NCBI RefSeq assembly: GCF_001866055.1 | Contig: NZ_MLQS01000007.1 | Span: forward strand, 12,239 to 76,238 | Length of the DNA: 64,000 nucleotides | Direction of reading: 5' to 3' | Source: Anaerobacillus alkalidiazotrophicus | GTDB lineage: Bacteria; Bacillota; Bacilli; Bacillales_H; Anaerobacillaceae | Part shown: piece by piece, positions 54,894 through 63,657 of the stretch | Position numbering within the stretch: position 1 is the stretch's first letter | Layout: the number at the start of each line of letters is the position of its first letter | Position numbers and translations under genes: made by a program | The notes under the pieces: model-generated | Told to the model about the DNA's origin: nothing | The model's database searches: none | The model's input: the letters and a program-made list of their open reading frames with translations, nothing else

Positions 54894-55407
54894 ATTTATC
54901 ATCCTCAGTTCTACTAAAATGCATACGAAGTTCAAGTTTTGCTCGGTGTAAATTTGTTTTTACCTTCGAAAGCTTCCACCCCAAAATTTCAGCAATTTCG
55001 TCATATGATAATTGTTGGTATTCACGTAAAATCAATACTGTTTGATAATCCTCTTTTAATGAATCAATGGCTGCCAAAAGTAGCGCTTGTTCCGCCTTTT
55101 GATCTACGACTTCTTCTGGATTTTTGTATGTTTTTTGTTCTAGTGAGAATATTTTTTCAATCGGGTGATTATGGTATTTGGATTCACGACGATACCAGTT
55201 TATGAATGTATGATGAGCGATTGTATAAAGCCATGTTCTTACACTTGAGTTTCCTTTAAAGGAAGCTAACCCATTAAATGCTTTTAAAAAAGTGTCCTGG
55301 GCAAGATCTTGAGCTAGCTCTTTTTGTCTTGTTCGTTGTAGTAAATACCTAAATATCTCTTCATAATAAAGGGAATATAAATCCTCTAACGTTCTCCAAT
55401 TACTCAT
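54883..55407 (-). CDS. ECF-type RNA polymerase sigma factor
   Basis: This is 174 residues. Region 2 (YYEEIFRYLLQRTRQKELAQ, DLAQDTFLKAFNGLASFKG, SVRTWLYTIAHHTFINWYRR) and region 4 (LKEDYQTVLILREYQQLSYD, EIAEILGWKLSKVKTNLHRA) are complete, with no regions 1 or 3. It is adjacent without gap to the upstream zinc-finger gene and overlaps the anti-sigma gene, so all are in one transcript with the large membrane protein at 55664-57604. Confidence 0.93.
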   Translation of the reverse strand: MSNWRTLEDLYSLYYEEIFRYLLQRTRQKELAQDLAQDTFLKAFNGLASFKGNSSVRTWLYTIAHHTFINWYRRESKYHNHPIEKIFSLEQKTYKNPEEVVDQKAEQALLLAAIDSLKEDYQTVLILREYQQLSYDEIAEILGWKLSKVKTNLHRAKLELRMHFSRTEDDKYEV

Positions 55408-55671
55408 TTACCACAAGTACCAGATGGACATCCAAATGGCAAGAAAAAAGAAAATACTGTATAACGACATCGTCATAATACGAATGCCCCAAATTTTCTC
55501 GCTGTCCTCATGAAGGGATAAATTTCCTTCACTGACCTTTCTGTTTTTTTGACAATCAGCACATGTAGTCTCATGCTCCATCATCCATTGTTTCGTTTCA
55601 TCTTCAACTTCCTCTTCTCTATACAATTCATACAAATCTTGAAATATTGCACACTCATCTTTTTTATTCAT
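55408..55671 (-). CDS. second zinc-finger (HC2-like) membrane protein
   Basis: This is 87 residues. HETTCADCQKNRK gives a second H-x3-C-x2-C motif, and a C-terminal TM helix (MSLYSIFFFLAIWMSIWYLW) ends the protein. ATG 55671 overlaps the stop of the upstream membrane gene (8 bases) and its own stop abuts the sigma start. It resembles an anti-sigma factor, so the ECF sigma is flanked by two such proteins. Confidence 0.8.
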   Translation of the reverse strand: MNKKDECAIFQDLYELYREEEVEDETKQWMMEHETTCADCQKNRKVSEGNLSLHEDSEKIWGIRIMTMSLYSIFFFLAIWMSIWYLW

Positions 55672-57604
55672 AGAGAGAGACCCACTCTTTCGTTTCAATG
55701 TCTACTAAGTAGAGACGATGCTCTGCCTTTTTATACGGCTGGATCACAAGTAACCAAGCCAATCTCATTTCATCATTTTCATCTATTACATGAGTTAACC
55801 TCGCTCTTGAGGCATAAGGAATAAAATCTATTGAACTTGCAACAGCCTTATATGCTTCCTTATTTGTGGCAACAGTCACTTTTGTGCTTGGTTGATGACG
55901 ATAATCGACGTTTTTGGAGTAGGTAAAAAGCGGTTCATCATTTGAATAGCTAAATTCATGGACAAAGGAAAGTTTCTTTTCTTCTGGGCTTCTATCTTTT
56001 TCTCTCCACTTCCAAAAGTTAGAAATACCTTCTCGCTCCCAATTATCGATTTGAATGTTTTTACTAGTTAATACTTGGTTTTCTAACTCTTGCAAATGAA
56101 TTGTTTCATAATTAGCCAGCTCGCCACTAAAATACAAGATTTCTCCCGAACGACCATCCAGATGGATCGTATGTTGATTTACTGTAGTAATATTAATCTC
56201 AATCGTCCTGTTACTATACCCATACGTTACATTTTCAACTACGTAGCCAGGTACCTCTTCTCCTAACATTTCGTACCATTGATGCAGGATTAATTCAATG
56301 CCTTCAGATGTTATGAAAATATCTTTAAGCGTTTCAACAGGATATAAGTTGTATCGTTCATGAAATTGCATTAGAGATTCCTTTTCCCAAGAAAAAGAAG
56401 TGTTCATCCATCCATCTAACACAGAACCATCGGAATACTTAGGTACCATCTCAACATGAACGCGACTTTCTTCTTCCGTTACAGTCGTGTAAATTTGATC
56501 ATCCTCTATCAATGTTCTCCCCATTTGTTCTAACAATTGCTTTGAAAGAGCAACATATTCCTCAACAGAAAGGGTTTTGCCTTCTGGTTCGGTCTGGCGA
56601 TGTACATTCATAACAACTCCAGAAACCCCATCAATATCAACCGAATAATTTTTTGACCTTAGCCAATATCGATTATGGAAATCTTGTGTTTCAGGCTGAC
56701 GGAATGAAAAATGCCCATCTTTTGTAATTTTCGTAGCTAACGTTTTGGCTTCTTCTAATTGCATTAAATTGGTTGTTTCAAAGTAACGTAATCTTAATTC
56801 CGCATCAGTGTTAGCAAGGGCCACATCAGCCGCATTATAAAGTGGGTTGCTTAAGGCTAGAAAAAGAATTGCCATCGTTAACTGAAACGGCTGTTTTAAC
56901 TTTTGGAGTAACAGAAACTTATTTCTTTTAATAAGGTGATACGTCATTAATAATCCTAAGAAAAAAATGAGATTTGACACTTCCATCAAATCCACTATAC
57001 CAGTAATGTAAAATAATATTAAGCAAATTCCTATGATTAAATAAAATGGAATAATGGTTTCCAAGCGAAACTCCCAGTAGTTTTGGAAAAATAAATACAG
57101 ACTTGCTCCAATGATAGTAAACATAATGAGAAATCCGATCACATCAGCAAGAATTAATTCCCCTTTAATCGCAAAAAAGAAAAAACTAGTTAGTAACTGT
57201 AATGCTGGTAGCGCCATTACGGCAATATCAAAAGTATAAAAGATACCTTGATTCTTTTTTTGCTTTAGAGTAACGATATAGTAAAAACCGACGACAATGA
57301 TATAGCCAAAAAACAAAAAGTGGAGAAACTGTCGTAAAGACGGTTGCCTATCGTAATAAACAGTCGTAATTTCCGTTATACTAGCTTGATGGAGCATTTC
57401 AATAGATAAACCGATTAGCAACACTATGCGTACAGCAAACCCAACATATATAGGCGCTCTTGCATCATCCCAATTCCTTATAAAAAATGTAACTAAACCA
57501 TAGACTGCTAATGCCGTTAACGTCCACTGAATAATAATTTTGCTAAAATGACTTAATAAAAAAAAGTTCTCAATATGTAAGACAAACCTACTAATGATCT
57601 CCAT
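55664..57604 (-). CDS. large membrane protein with YcdB/PepSY-like extracytoplasmic repeats
   Basis: This is 646 residues. About eight TM helices occupy the first 260 residues. The rest is extracytoplasmic with repeated units of YcdB/YcdC-PepSY appearance (SKNYSVDIDGVSGVVMNVHR; EINITTVNQHTIHLDGRSGE; HRLYLVDIETKEWVSLYE). PepSY/YcdB domains often inhibit peptidases or sense cell wall state. As the first gene of the ECF operon it is a plausible sensor or target. ATG 57604 follows AGAAGGGTG. The downstream zinc-finger gene overlaps it. Confidence 0.8.
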   Translation of the reverse strand: MEIISRFVLHIENFFLLSHFSKIIIQWTLTALAVYGLVTFFIRNWDDARAPIYVGFAVRIVLLIGLSIEMLHQASITEITTVYYDRQPSLRQFLHFLFFGYIIVVGFYYIVTLKQKKNQGIFYTFDIAVMALPALQLLTSFFFFAIKGELILADVIGFLIMFTIIGASLYLFFQNYWEFRLETIIPFYLIIGICLILFYITGIVDLMEVSNLIFFLGLLMTYHLIKRNKFLLLQKLKQPFQLTMAILFLALSNPLYNAADVALANTDAELRLRYFETTNLMQLEEAKTLATKITKDGHFSFRQPETQDFHNRYWLRSKNYSVDIDGVSGVVMNVHRQTEPEGKTLSVEEYVALSKQLLEQMGRTLIEDDQIYTTVTEEESRVHVEMVPKYSDGSVLDGWMNTSFSWEKESLMQFHERYNLYPVETLKDIFITSEGIELILHQWYEMLGEEVPGYVVENVTYGYSNRTIEINITTVNQHTIHLDGRSGEILYFSGELANYETIHLQELENQVLTSKNIQIDNWEREGISNFWKWREKDRSPEEKKLSFVHEFSYSNDEPLFTYSKNVDYRHQPSTKVTVATNKEAYKAVASSIDFIPYASRARLTHVIDENDEMRLAWLLVIQPYKKAEHRLYLVDIETKEWVSLYE

Positions 57605-57682
57605 TACTTTACACCCTTCTCTTATTTTCTATGAGCTCACACTATATAGACAATCGCAAAGGAAAAAAGTTTCATAAATCAA

Positions 57683-57796
57683 AGAATTTCATAATAAAGA
57701 TTAAACGCCATTAGGATCCTACATCAAGTTGAGTTAAACCGTTCTCAACTTGATGTAGCTTGATGTGGCTATTTTAATGGCATTATGAAATTCACT
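57683..57796. repeat. repeat family D copy 4
   Basis: GAATTTCATAAT and TTATGAAATTCAC ends; palindrome CTACATCAAGTTGAG / CTCAACTTGATGTAG with loop TTAAACCGTT. It is the reverse-complement relative of 52753-52867, with two compensating stem changes. Confidence 0.88.
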
Positions 57797-57802
57797 CAAA
57801 TC

Positions 57803-58150
57803 AAGAAAAGCGCAAGCGCCTTGGTCACGAGCAGCTGCTCCTGTGCCACTCCGTTTGCTCGTCGCAAAACAGCTTCGAAGTAATCCAAGTAGTAGCCTTC
57901 ACTGGGGCGGCCTTTGACAAAAGCAGCTCTTTGGCTTCTTACGTGCTTCTGCGTCTTCAAGTACTGCTTCGTAGTAGCTTCCTCGAAGCAGTGTTTTGTG
58001 CGACGAGTAATCGCAGGAGTAAAGCTGCATGAAGTTAATCAACGAAGGATTTCAAGAGGTAATTGAAGTCAGTTGCTTGCCTGAAGTGACCGAGCTCGTA
58101 GGCTGCTTGCGCTAGACAGTTTCCAAGTTAGAAATTTATAAATTCTGATT
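57803..58150 (-). repeat. repeat family C, long inverted copy
   Basis: AAGAAAAGCGCAAGCGCC at one end and GCTAGACAGTTTCCAAGTTAG at the other. The internal part is the reverse complement of that at 50186-50474, plus an extra segment of about 60 bp (AGCCTTCACTGGGGCGGCC). Confidence 0.9.
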
Positions 58151-58275
58151 ATGTAAAAAAACCTAAAGATGAAAACTTTCAACAGACTTAACTCAACTTT
58201 TTACCCATTTTTTTTGAAGGGCTTTTTGTACACAAAAAGCGATAACCATTAGTAAGCTATCGCACCTTTATCTAT

Positions 58276-58361
58276 AAAACTATATTTCAATCAGTGGGGG
58301 TTTTTCTTTACTCCCCCACTGATTGTTAGTTTAACTTTTACCACAGGCATAAGAGTTAAAT
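58276..58361 (+). repeat. repeat family B, left half only
   Basis: AAACTATATTTCAATCAG, the GTGGGGG/CCCCCAC hairpin, TTAGTTTAAC and ACCACAGGCATAAGAGTT; then homology stops. Confidence 0.8.
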
Positions 58362-58440
58362 GGTCTATTTTATGTCTTTTTTGTTTCGAAGCAAGTCTAC
58401 ATTTCCACAATTTGTATTTCTACTGTTCTGTGGTTCAAGC

Positions 58441-58576
58441 AAGAGAACTCGTTCTAGCTTCGCTAGAACATCGAAAACTCAGATGGAGTCTCAACTCCAC
58501 CTGAATGGAAGTTCCCACCTACGCTACGCTTAGAGGTGGGGGGTCTATGACTCTTAAGTTCAAATCAGTTTGATCA
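58441..58576 (+). repeat. repeat family A copy
   Basis: A full plus-oriented copy: GAGAACTCGTTCTAGC / GCTAGAAC, CAGATGGAG/CTCCACCTG, CCCACCT/AGGTGGG, then CTATGACTCTTAAG. It ends 3 bases before the yfcE stop codon. Confidence 0.88.
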
Positions 58577-58579
58577 ACT

Positions 58580-59122
58580 TTACAATTTTAACGTCACTAT
58601 TAAAGATTGTCTGTCAAGATCCCAAATTTCAATTTGTCCATTTTCATAAAACGCAAATGATTTTGTACCGTCTTTTGGAATAGTCGTACTTCCAGGATTG
58701 AGTACGATTATTCCGTCTTGTTCTTTCAGTACTTTGACATGCGTATGGCCAGATACAACAACCTGACAACCGAACTCTTTTGCTTTCTGTATTCTCTCTT
58801 CTTCCGTCTCTTCATATCCATGTACGAGATAAAATCTATAGTTGTCGAAGGTTATTACCCTCGATTTATAGGAAAGGTCTTGCTCTAATACTGCCTCGTC
58901 TACATCCGCATCACAATTTCCACGGACATACATAATATCTGTACGCCCCTTGAGTAATTCGGTTAATTTTTTTGGATTATAAGTTTGCGGAATATCGTTT
59001 CGCGGACCATGATAAAGGACATCCCCCAAATGGCAAATTTGATCAGAGTCATTAAGAAGTTTTAGAGCTTGTACTACATTTTCATAACCGCCATGCGTAT
59101 CACTAATAAATCCCAATTTCAT
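58580..59122 (-). CDS. yfcE: YfcE/MJ0936-family phosphodiesterase
   Basis: This is 180 residues of calcineurin-like metallophosphoesterase: GFISDTHGGYENV (D-x-H), CHLGDVLYHGPRND (GD-x-x-Y), VRGNCDAD (GNCD), LVHGYEE and VSGHTHVKVL (GHTH). These supply the two-metal site. E. coli YfcE hydrolyses artificial phosphodiesters; the natural substrate is unclear. ATG 59122 has GGAGGG upstream. Apparently monocistronic. Confidence 0.93.
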   Translation of the reverse strand: MKLGFISDTHGGYENVVQALKLLNDSDQICHLGDVLYHGPRNDIPQTYNPKKLTELLKGRTDIMYVRGNCDADVDEAVLEQDLSYKSRVITFDNYRFYLVHGYEETEEERIQKAKEFGCQVVVSGHTHVKVLKEQDGIIVLNPGSTTIPKDGTKSFAFYENGQIEIWDLDRQSLIVTLKL

Positions 59123-59705
59123 ATCAACATTCCCTCCATGCTCGAGATTTTATTTATGTAAACAAGCTTCACGACTGTCTCTTAACCTAGATTGAATACT
59201 GATTGAAGCTTGCTGTTATAACAGTGTTCACCTTTTTTCCTCATCTTTACATTAACTAACTATGAAAATTAATTCAATACTTCATTAAAGTTCTCTCAAG
59301 GAATACTTATCGTGTGTTGCCTAATATCCCTTCTCTATTGTAACTTTGACCAAAGTTCAACTACAATATCTTTCGTTGGGAAAATTATAAAAAATGAGAT
59401 CGTGGTGTAAAATAGTTGACGCAAACTGTCAACGTTCTTATCTCCCTCATTGCTATGTAGGGTGATTTTTTGTTTTCAAGATGCCCTTCTGAAAAAAAAA
59501 ATTCTGATTTCCTGCGCTATTCCTTTTGAGATTCTAGTTACATACTCTACTACTATGACTTGACATTCATTTTGTGTAAAAAAAACCCAAAGTCTTTGGC
59601 TGAGACGATGACTTTGGGTGAGCACTTTTTAAATATTTTGTAGCAAAGCGACTTTATCGCTTTAAAGCATCGGGGGTCAGACCCCCAAAAAACTCGGAAA
59701 CCTTC
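59123..59705. other. intergenic, terminator only
   Basis: Aside from the hairpin at 59584-59622, nothing is recognised on either strand. Confidence 0.35.
59584..59622. terminator. terminator downstream of the LysM-SleB gene
   Basis: ACCCAAAGTC (59585-59594) and GACTTTGGGT (59610-59619) form a 10-bp stem. On the minus strand TTTTTT follows it. Confidence 0.85.
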
Positions 59706-60881
59706 TTAAAATGCAAAAACATGATTACCAATAATCGTCGATACAGTTCTACTCCTCACCCAAGTATCACCTGTCTTACTTGGATTATAAAAATATAATG
59801 AACCATTGGTAGGGTCTTCACCATTCAAGGCTCTTTTTGCGGCATCATAATTAGTGGAATTCGGTTGTGCCATATCTAGTGCCCCATTTCCAGCTGGACT
59901 AAACTGATAGTGTCCATGACTTCTTTCAAAAATTACTTCCTTCACATTGTTTGGGAATTGATTACTTTTTACGCGGTTTAAGATTACCGCTCCAACAGCG
60001 ATTTGTCCGTTTAATGACTCTCCCCTAGCTTCGGCATAAATTATACGTGCAAGCCATTCTAATTCTTCTTGATTTATATTATTTCCTACCTCTGTCGACG
60101 GAGCAGTCCTTACTACAGAACTACTAGGAATAGCTAGTACTTGTCCTACTTGTAAAAAATCAGACGTTAATTGATTCGTAATTTTGATTGCTTCAACGGT
60201 TGTACCATAAGTATTTGCAATTTTCCATAACGAATCACCAGCTGCTACACGATGTGTTCCTTCAGTTTGTTCCGGCTGTTGAATTGTTGATGAGTTATTA
60301 TTAGTTGATATGACTAACGTTTGGCCTATTCGTAAGAAATCTGTCGTTAAATTGTTACTGTTTTTAATGGCGTCAACGGTTGTGCCATTTCTTTTAGCTA
60401 TGTGTGATAACGTGTCACCAGCAACAACAACGTATGTACTATTTTGTATATTTCCAGATGGAATAGTTAATGTTTGACCAACTCTAATTAAGTCTGTTGT
60501 TAAATTATTTTGTAGTTTGATTGCATTAACAGTTGTACCAAATCGTTGAGCTATTTCTGAGAGCGTATCTCCAGCCACTACTTGATACGTTGTAGAAATA
60601 GTTTGTTGTACATTTGCTGATGCTTCCGCTTTTGTTGTAGGACTAAAAAAACCAATAGTTGTAACTAATAATGCGCCAGCCATAACTTTTATAGCTTTTA
60701 CTTTTAAATTAGGAAACTGTTTTTTAGTATAACGAACGGCCTCTTCTTCAATAGTTTGTTTATTAGCATGCTGTATGGATCCAAGTTCATCTGCAAACTC
60801 CATCATATTTTCATTTAGAAATAAAATGATTTCTATACCATTATTCGTTTTATTTAATCGATAATGAGTAAATGACTGCAT
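59706..60881 (-). CDS. cell wall hydrolase: three LysM domains plus SleB-type catalytic domain
   Basis: This is 391 residues. A short cytoplasmic N-terminus (MQSFTHYRLNKTNNGIEIIL) and one TM/signal segment (about 62-82) precede three LysM repeats (YQVVAGDTLSEIAQRFGTTV; YVVVAGDTLSHIAKRNGTTV; HRVAAGDSLWKIANTYGTTV) and a C-terminal SleB/Hydrolase_2 domain with ARIIYAEARGE (catalytic Glu) and YQFSPAGNG. SleB-like enzymes are lytic transglycosylases of spore cortex or cell wall. ATG 60881 follows AAAGGAGTG; an open extension to 60941 is not needed. Confidence 0.9.
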   Translation of the reverse strand: MQSFTHYRLNKTNNGIEIILFLNENMMEFADELGSIQHANKQTIEEEAVRYTKKQFPNLKVKAIKVMAGALLVTTIGFFSPTTKAEASANVQQTISTTYQVVAGDTLSEIAQRFGTTVNAIKLQNNLTTDLIRVGQTLTIPSGNIQNSTYVVVAGDTLSHIAKRNGTTVDAIKNSNNLTTDFLRIGQTLVISTNNNSSTIQQPEQTEGTHRVAAGDSLWKIANTYGTTVEAIKITNQLTSDFLQVGQVLAIPSSSVVRTAPSTEVGNNINQEELEWLARIIYAEARGESLNGQIAVGAVILNRVKSNQFPNNVKEVIFERSHGHYQFSPAGNGALDMAQPNSTNYDAAKRALNGEDPTNGSLYFYNPSKTGDTWVRSRTVSTIIGNHVFAF

Positions 60882-61073
60882 ATACTTCACTCCTTTGCAG
60901 TTAATATCCCCAAGAAAACATTTTTTAGGAATTAAAAGCAAAGGAATTGTATCTTTTTATTCTCCGTACTTATTAGGTACCAGGCGATATTGGTTAATCG
61001 TTTACAAATTCATAATAAGTGCGTTAGTGTGCAGTAGCTAAACAGGTTACCGACTTTATTAAATTTCGTTAAA

Positions 61074-61101
61074 AAACACTAAGGGTTTCCCCTTAGTGTT
61101 C
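61074..61101 (-). terminator. terminator of the 112-aa gene
   Basis: On the minus strand AACACTAAGGGG-AAA-CCCTTAGTGTT is followed by TTTTTAACG. It overlaps the last codons of the gene. Confidence 0.85.
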
Positions 61102-61431
61102 GTTTACAGAAGATTCCTCTTCTTCATTATTCGCAAAATCATACCAATCATCTAAAACTTTAGCATCAAGTACTTTCTTTTCAACATAATCAATTTGCTT
61201 TTCAGTAAATGAATCATCCCACTTTACATCAAGCTCTTTAGAAAGTTTAATAATAGTTAATAATTCTTGCCATGCCACATATCGCTTATACCAGAAAAAT
61301 TGCGGATGTTCACTCATATATGGATATAAAGTATCAAATTCAGTATATTTACAATCGATGGTGCGTTCAAACTGGTTCTTAGCTTCTATAACTCTTTCTT
61401 GAAAAAATGCCTTAAGATCTACACTACTCAT
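61093..61431 (-). CDS. small acidic cytoplasmic protein, unknown
   Basis: This is 112 residues, helical and acidic, with a Trp/Tyr-rich middle (HPQFFWYKRYVAWQELL) and an acidic end (NNEEEESSVNEH). ATG 61431 is taken, 11 bases after GGAGGG; the upstream TTG overlaps that site. No family recognised. Confidence 0.65.
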   Translation of the reverse strand: MSSVDLKAFFQERVIEAKNQFERTIDCKYTEFDTLYPYMSEHPQFFWYKRYVAWQELLTIIKLSKELDVKWDDSFTEKQIDYVEKKVLDAKVLDDWYDFANNEEEESSVNEH

Positions 61432-61616
61432 TTCTCTACTTCCCTCCAATATTTGAACTAGTACGTTTTTTTAATAGTATTAATAATCATAGTAACATCA
61501 TCAAGTTTACCATAAATGCTTTCTTTTTTGCAGTAAAATAACTTGGGAATTTCAAGTAAGGCTTATATCATTCACCAGATTGTTAAAAATATCCATTAAC
61601 AAACTGATGATTTGTA

Positions 61617-63497
61617 CTATTCTTTGACCAAAAGTCGATTTTCTTTAAAGCGAAAAAGATCACGATAAATAATTTTATCAGAAAAATAAAGTTCCCATGC
61701 ACCTCGTTCACGATTTGGTTCACAAAGCTCCAAAGGAATTTTTTCACCATTTTTATAATTTAAACAGGTTTCATTTATAAAAATATTTTCTTCAGTGACC
61801 ACTGTTCCATTCCGCAATACCGCAAACCCCTTTCTGTCTTTTGAGAACAAATCATTACCGAACATCGTATGGTCTCTTTCAGGGATGCCTAACAAATTTA
61901 ACAATGTTGGCATAACATCAATTTGACCTGAAATTGTATCAAGTACTTCTCCTTTAATTCCTGGGATGTGTATGATAAGAGGTACTCTATTTAATTTTAC
62001 TTCTTCATATAAATCAATCTCTTTATCTAAAAATCTAGCAAGTTGTTCGTAATGCGTATTGGCAATTCCGTAATGATCACCATACATAACTAGCATTGTA
62101 TTTTCATAAAGACCTGCTTCTTTAAGCTTTTCAACCAGAACTCTTATCGCTTCATCCGTATATCGAACAGTAGGAAAATATTGATTTAAGATTATACTTT
62201 CAGAATCAAAAGGTTCGATCAAATGATCTTCTTCATCTAGGTGAAATGGAAAATGATTCGTTAACGTAATAATTGTACTATAGAACGGCTCATGAAATTT
62301 GGTGATATAATTCATCGATTGTTCCACAAAATCTATATCTTTTAAACCCCAACCAACAGAATTTCTAATTGAAATATTATAATCACTAAAAGAAAAGTAT
62401 TTGTCGTATCCTAGATTCGGATACATAACATCACGATTGTAAAAAGTTTTATCATTGGCATGTAATACTGAATTAAAATACCCATATTGTGACAATGTTT
62501 CTGGCAAAGCCTGGTACTCATTTGTATCATGAGTTAAGAATACAGCTCCTCTCCCCAAAGGATATAAAGAGTTATTAATTAAAAATTCCGCATCCGATGT
62601 TTTGCCTTGCCCTGTTTGATAATAAAAATTCTCAAAATAAAAGCTATCATCGATCAGTTCGTTTAAAAAAGGGGTAATTTCCTCACCATATAACGTTTCT
62701 CCAATAACGAAACTTTCAACTGATTCTAATGATACAACGATCACATTCATATCTTTAGCAATACCAAACATATCAGGGTTAGGGGATACGCGATATTCAT
62801 TTAGATGTTTTTCAATTCTTGACCAATCATCTTCATTAGAAAAGACAGGTTGTGCATTTGTCTGAGTATGTACAAACATGTCATAAACATAAAAACTATA
62901 GAGCCCAATTGTTCTAACAAGCTGATCACGATTAAAAAAATGTGTTTTTTCTAGAACGTTGCCCAGGGAGATCACAATCGTCATAATGATGATTGTAGTA
63001 AATACATATCCTTTTGTTTGTTGAAAAAATATTTTTTGAACATTAAAACAATTTGTTTTTTTCATCAATAGATACACAATCAAAATTAAGTCAAAAAAAT
63101 AAATAATATCGTACCATTTAACTAAAGCAAAAATACTAGTGCTTAAATCCCCCATGTTTGCGCTCATTGAAAGCATTGGCAAAGTTATAATATCTGTAAA
63201 TTCTCGATAGTAAACAACGTTTGCATATAAAATAATTGTCAACAAACAATGTAAAAATAAATAATATCGATTTTGCCACTTTACATTAAGATATATTCCA
63301 AGACCATATGTCATAATTAAAAAGCCTAATGTACTTCCTAGAAAAAATAGGACTTCAAATATTCTGGCAATATGCAGTTGGAATATCAGTGTAGAAACAA
63401 CAAACGTTTTTAGCCAGGTAATCATAATAAAAAATAAAATAGATCTGTGATTTTTATAAAATGTTTTTATACTGCCCGCTTCTCCCAATAATGACAC
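61617..63497 (-). CDS. ltaS: lipoteichoic acid synthase family protein
   Basis: This is 626 residues. Five TM helices in the first 200 residues include the LtaS loop YYREFTDIITLPMLSMSANM. The extracellular sulfatase-fold domain has VVSLESVESF, the catalytic Thr in GQGKTSDAEFLINNSLYP, SNxLHANDKTFYNRD, W-G-L-K-D and MYGDHYGIANTH. It polymerises glycerol-phosphate from phosphatidylglycerol. GTG 63497 or TTG 63488 (behind GGGGTG) are both possible starts. A second, broken relative is at 7770-9498; the exact paralogue (LtaS, YfnI, YqgS, YvgJ) cannot be told here. Confidence 0.9.
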   Translation of the reverse strand: MSLLGEAGSIKTFYKNHRSILFFIMITWLKTFVVSTLIFQLHIARIFEVLFFLGSTLGFLIMTYGLGIYLNVKWQNRYYLFLHCLLTIILYANVVYYREFTDIITLPMLSMSANMGDLSTSIFALVKWYDIIYFFDLILIVYLLMKKTNCFNVQKIFFQQTKGYVFTTIIIMTIVISLGNVLEKTHFFNRDQLVRTIGLYSFYVYDMFVHTQTNAQPVFSNEDDWSRIEKHLNEYRVSPNPDMFGIAKDMNVIVVSLESVESFVIGETLYGEEITPFLNELIDDSFYFENFYYQTGQGKTSDAEFLINNSLYPLGRGAVFLTHDTNEYQALPETLSQYGYFNSVLHANDKTFYNRDVMYPNLGYDKYFSFSDYNISIRNSVGWGLKDIDFVEQSMNYITKFHEPFYSTIITLTNHFPFHLDEEDHLIEPFDSESIILNQYFPTVRYTDEAIRVLVEKLKEAGLYENTMLVMYGDHYGIANTHYEQLARFLDKEIDLYEEVKLNRVPLIIHIPGIKGEVLDTISGQIDVMPTLLNLLGIPERDHTMFGNDLFSKDRKGFAVLRNGTVVTEENIFINETCLNYKNGEKIPLELCEPNRERGAWELYFSDKIIYRDLFRFKENRLLVKE

Positions 63498-63657
63498 CCC
63501 ATATAACTAGTATTAACCTATTTTAATATAATTGAGGTTGTTTTAACAAATAATTGCCATTTTTAAATTGGAGATATTTTTTGTCAAAACTCAATTTTTT
63601 TTAAGCGACTATTTTAAGATCTTCCTACTCATAATATACACTAGGAGGATTTTAAAA

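Larger units (their letters stand above)
57605..58579. other. repeat island between the ECF operon and yfcE
   Basis: This stretch of about 975 bases contains no gene but four repeats in a row: D (57683-57796), C (57803-58150), a half B (58276-58361) and A (58441-58576). Confidence 0.6.
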
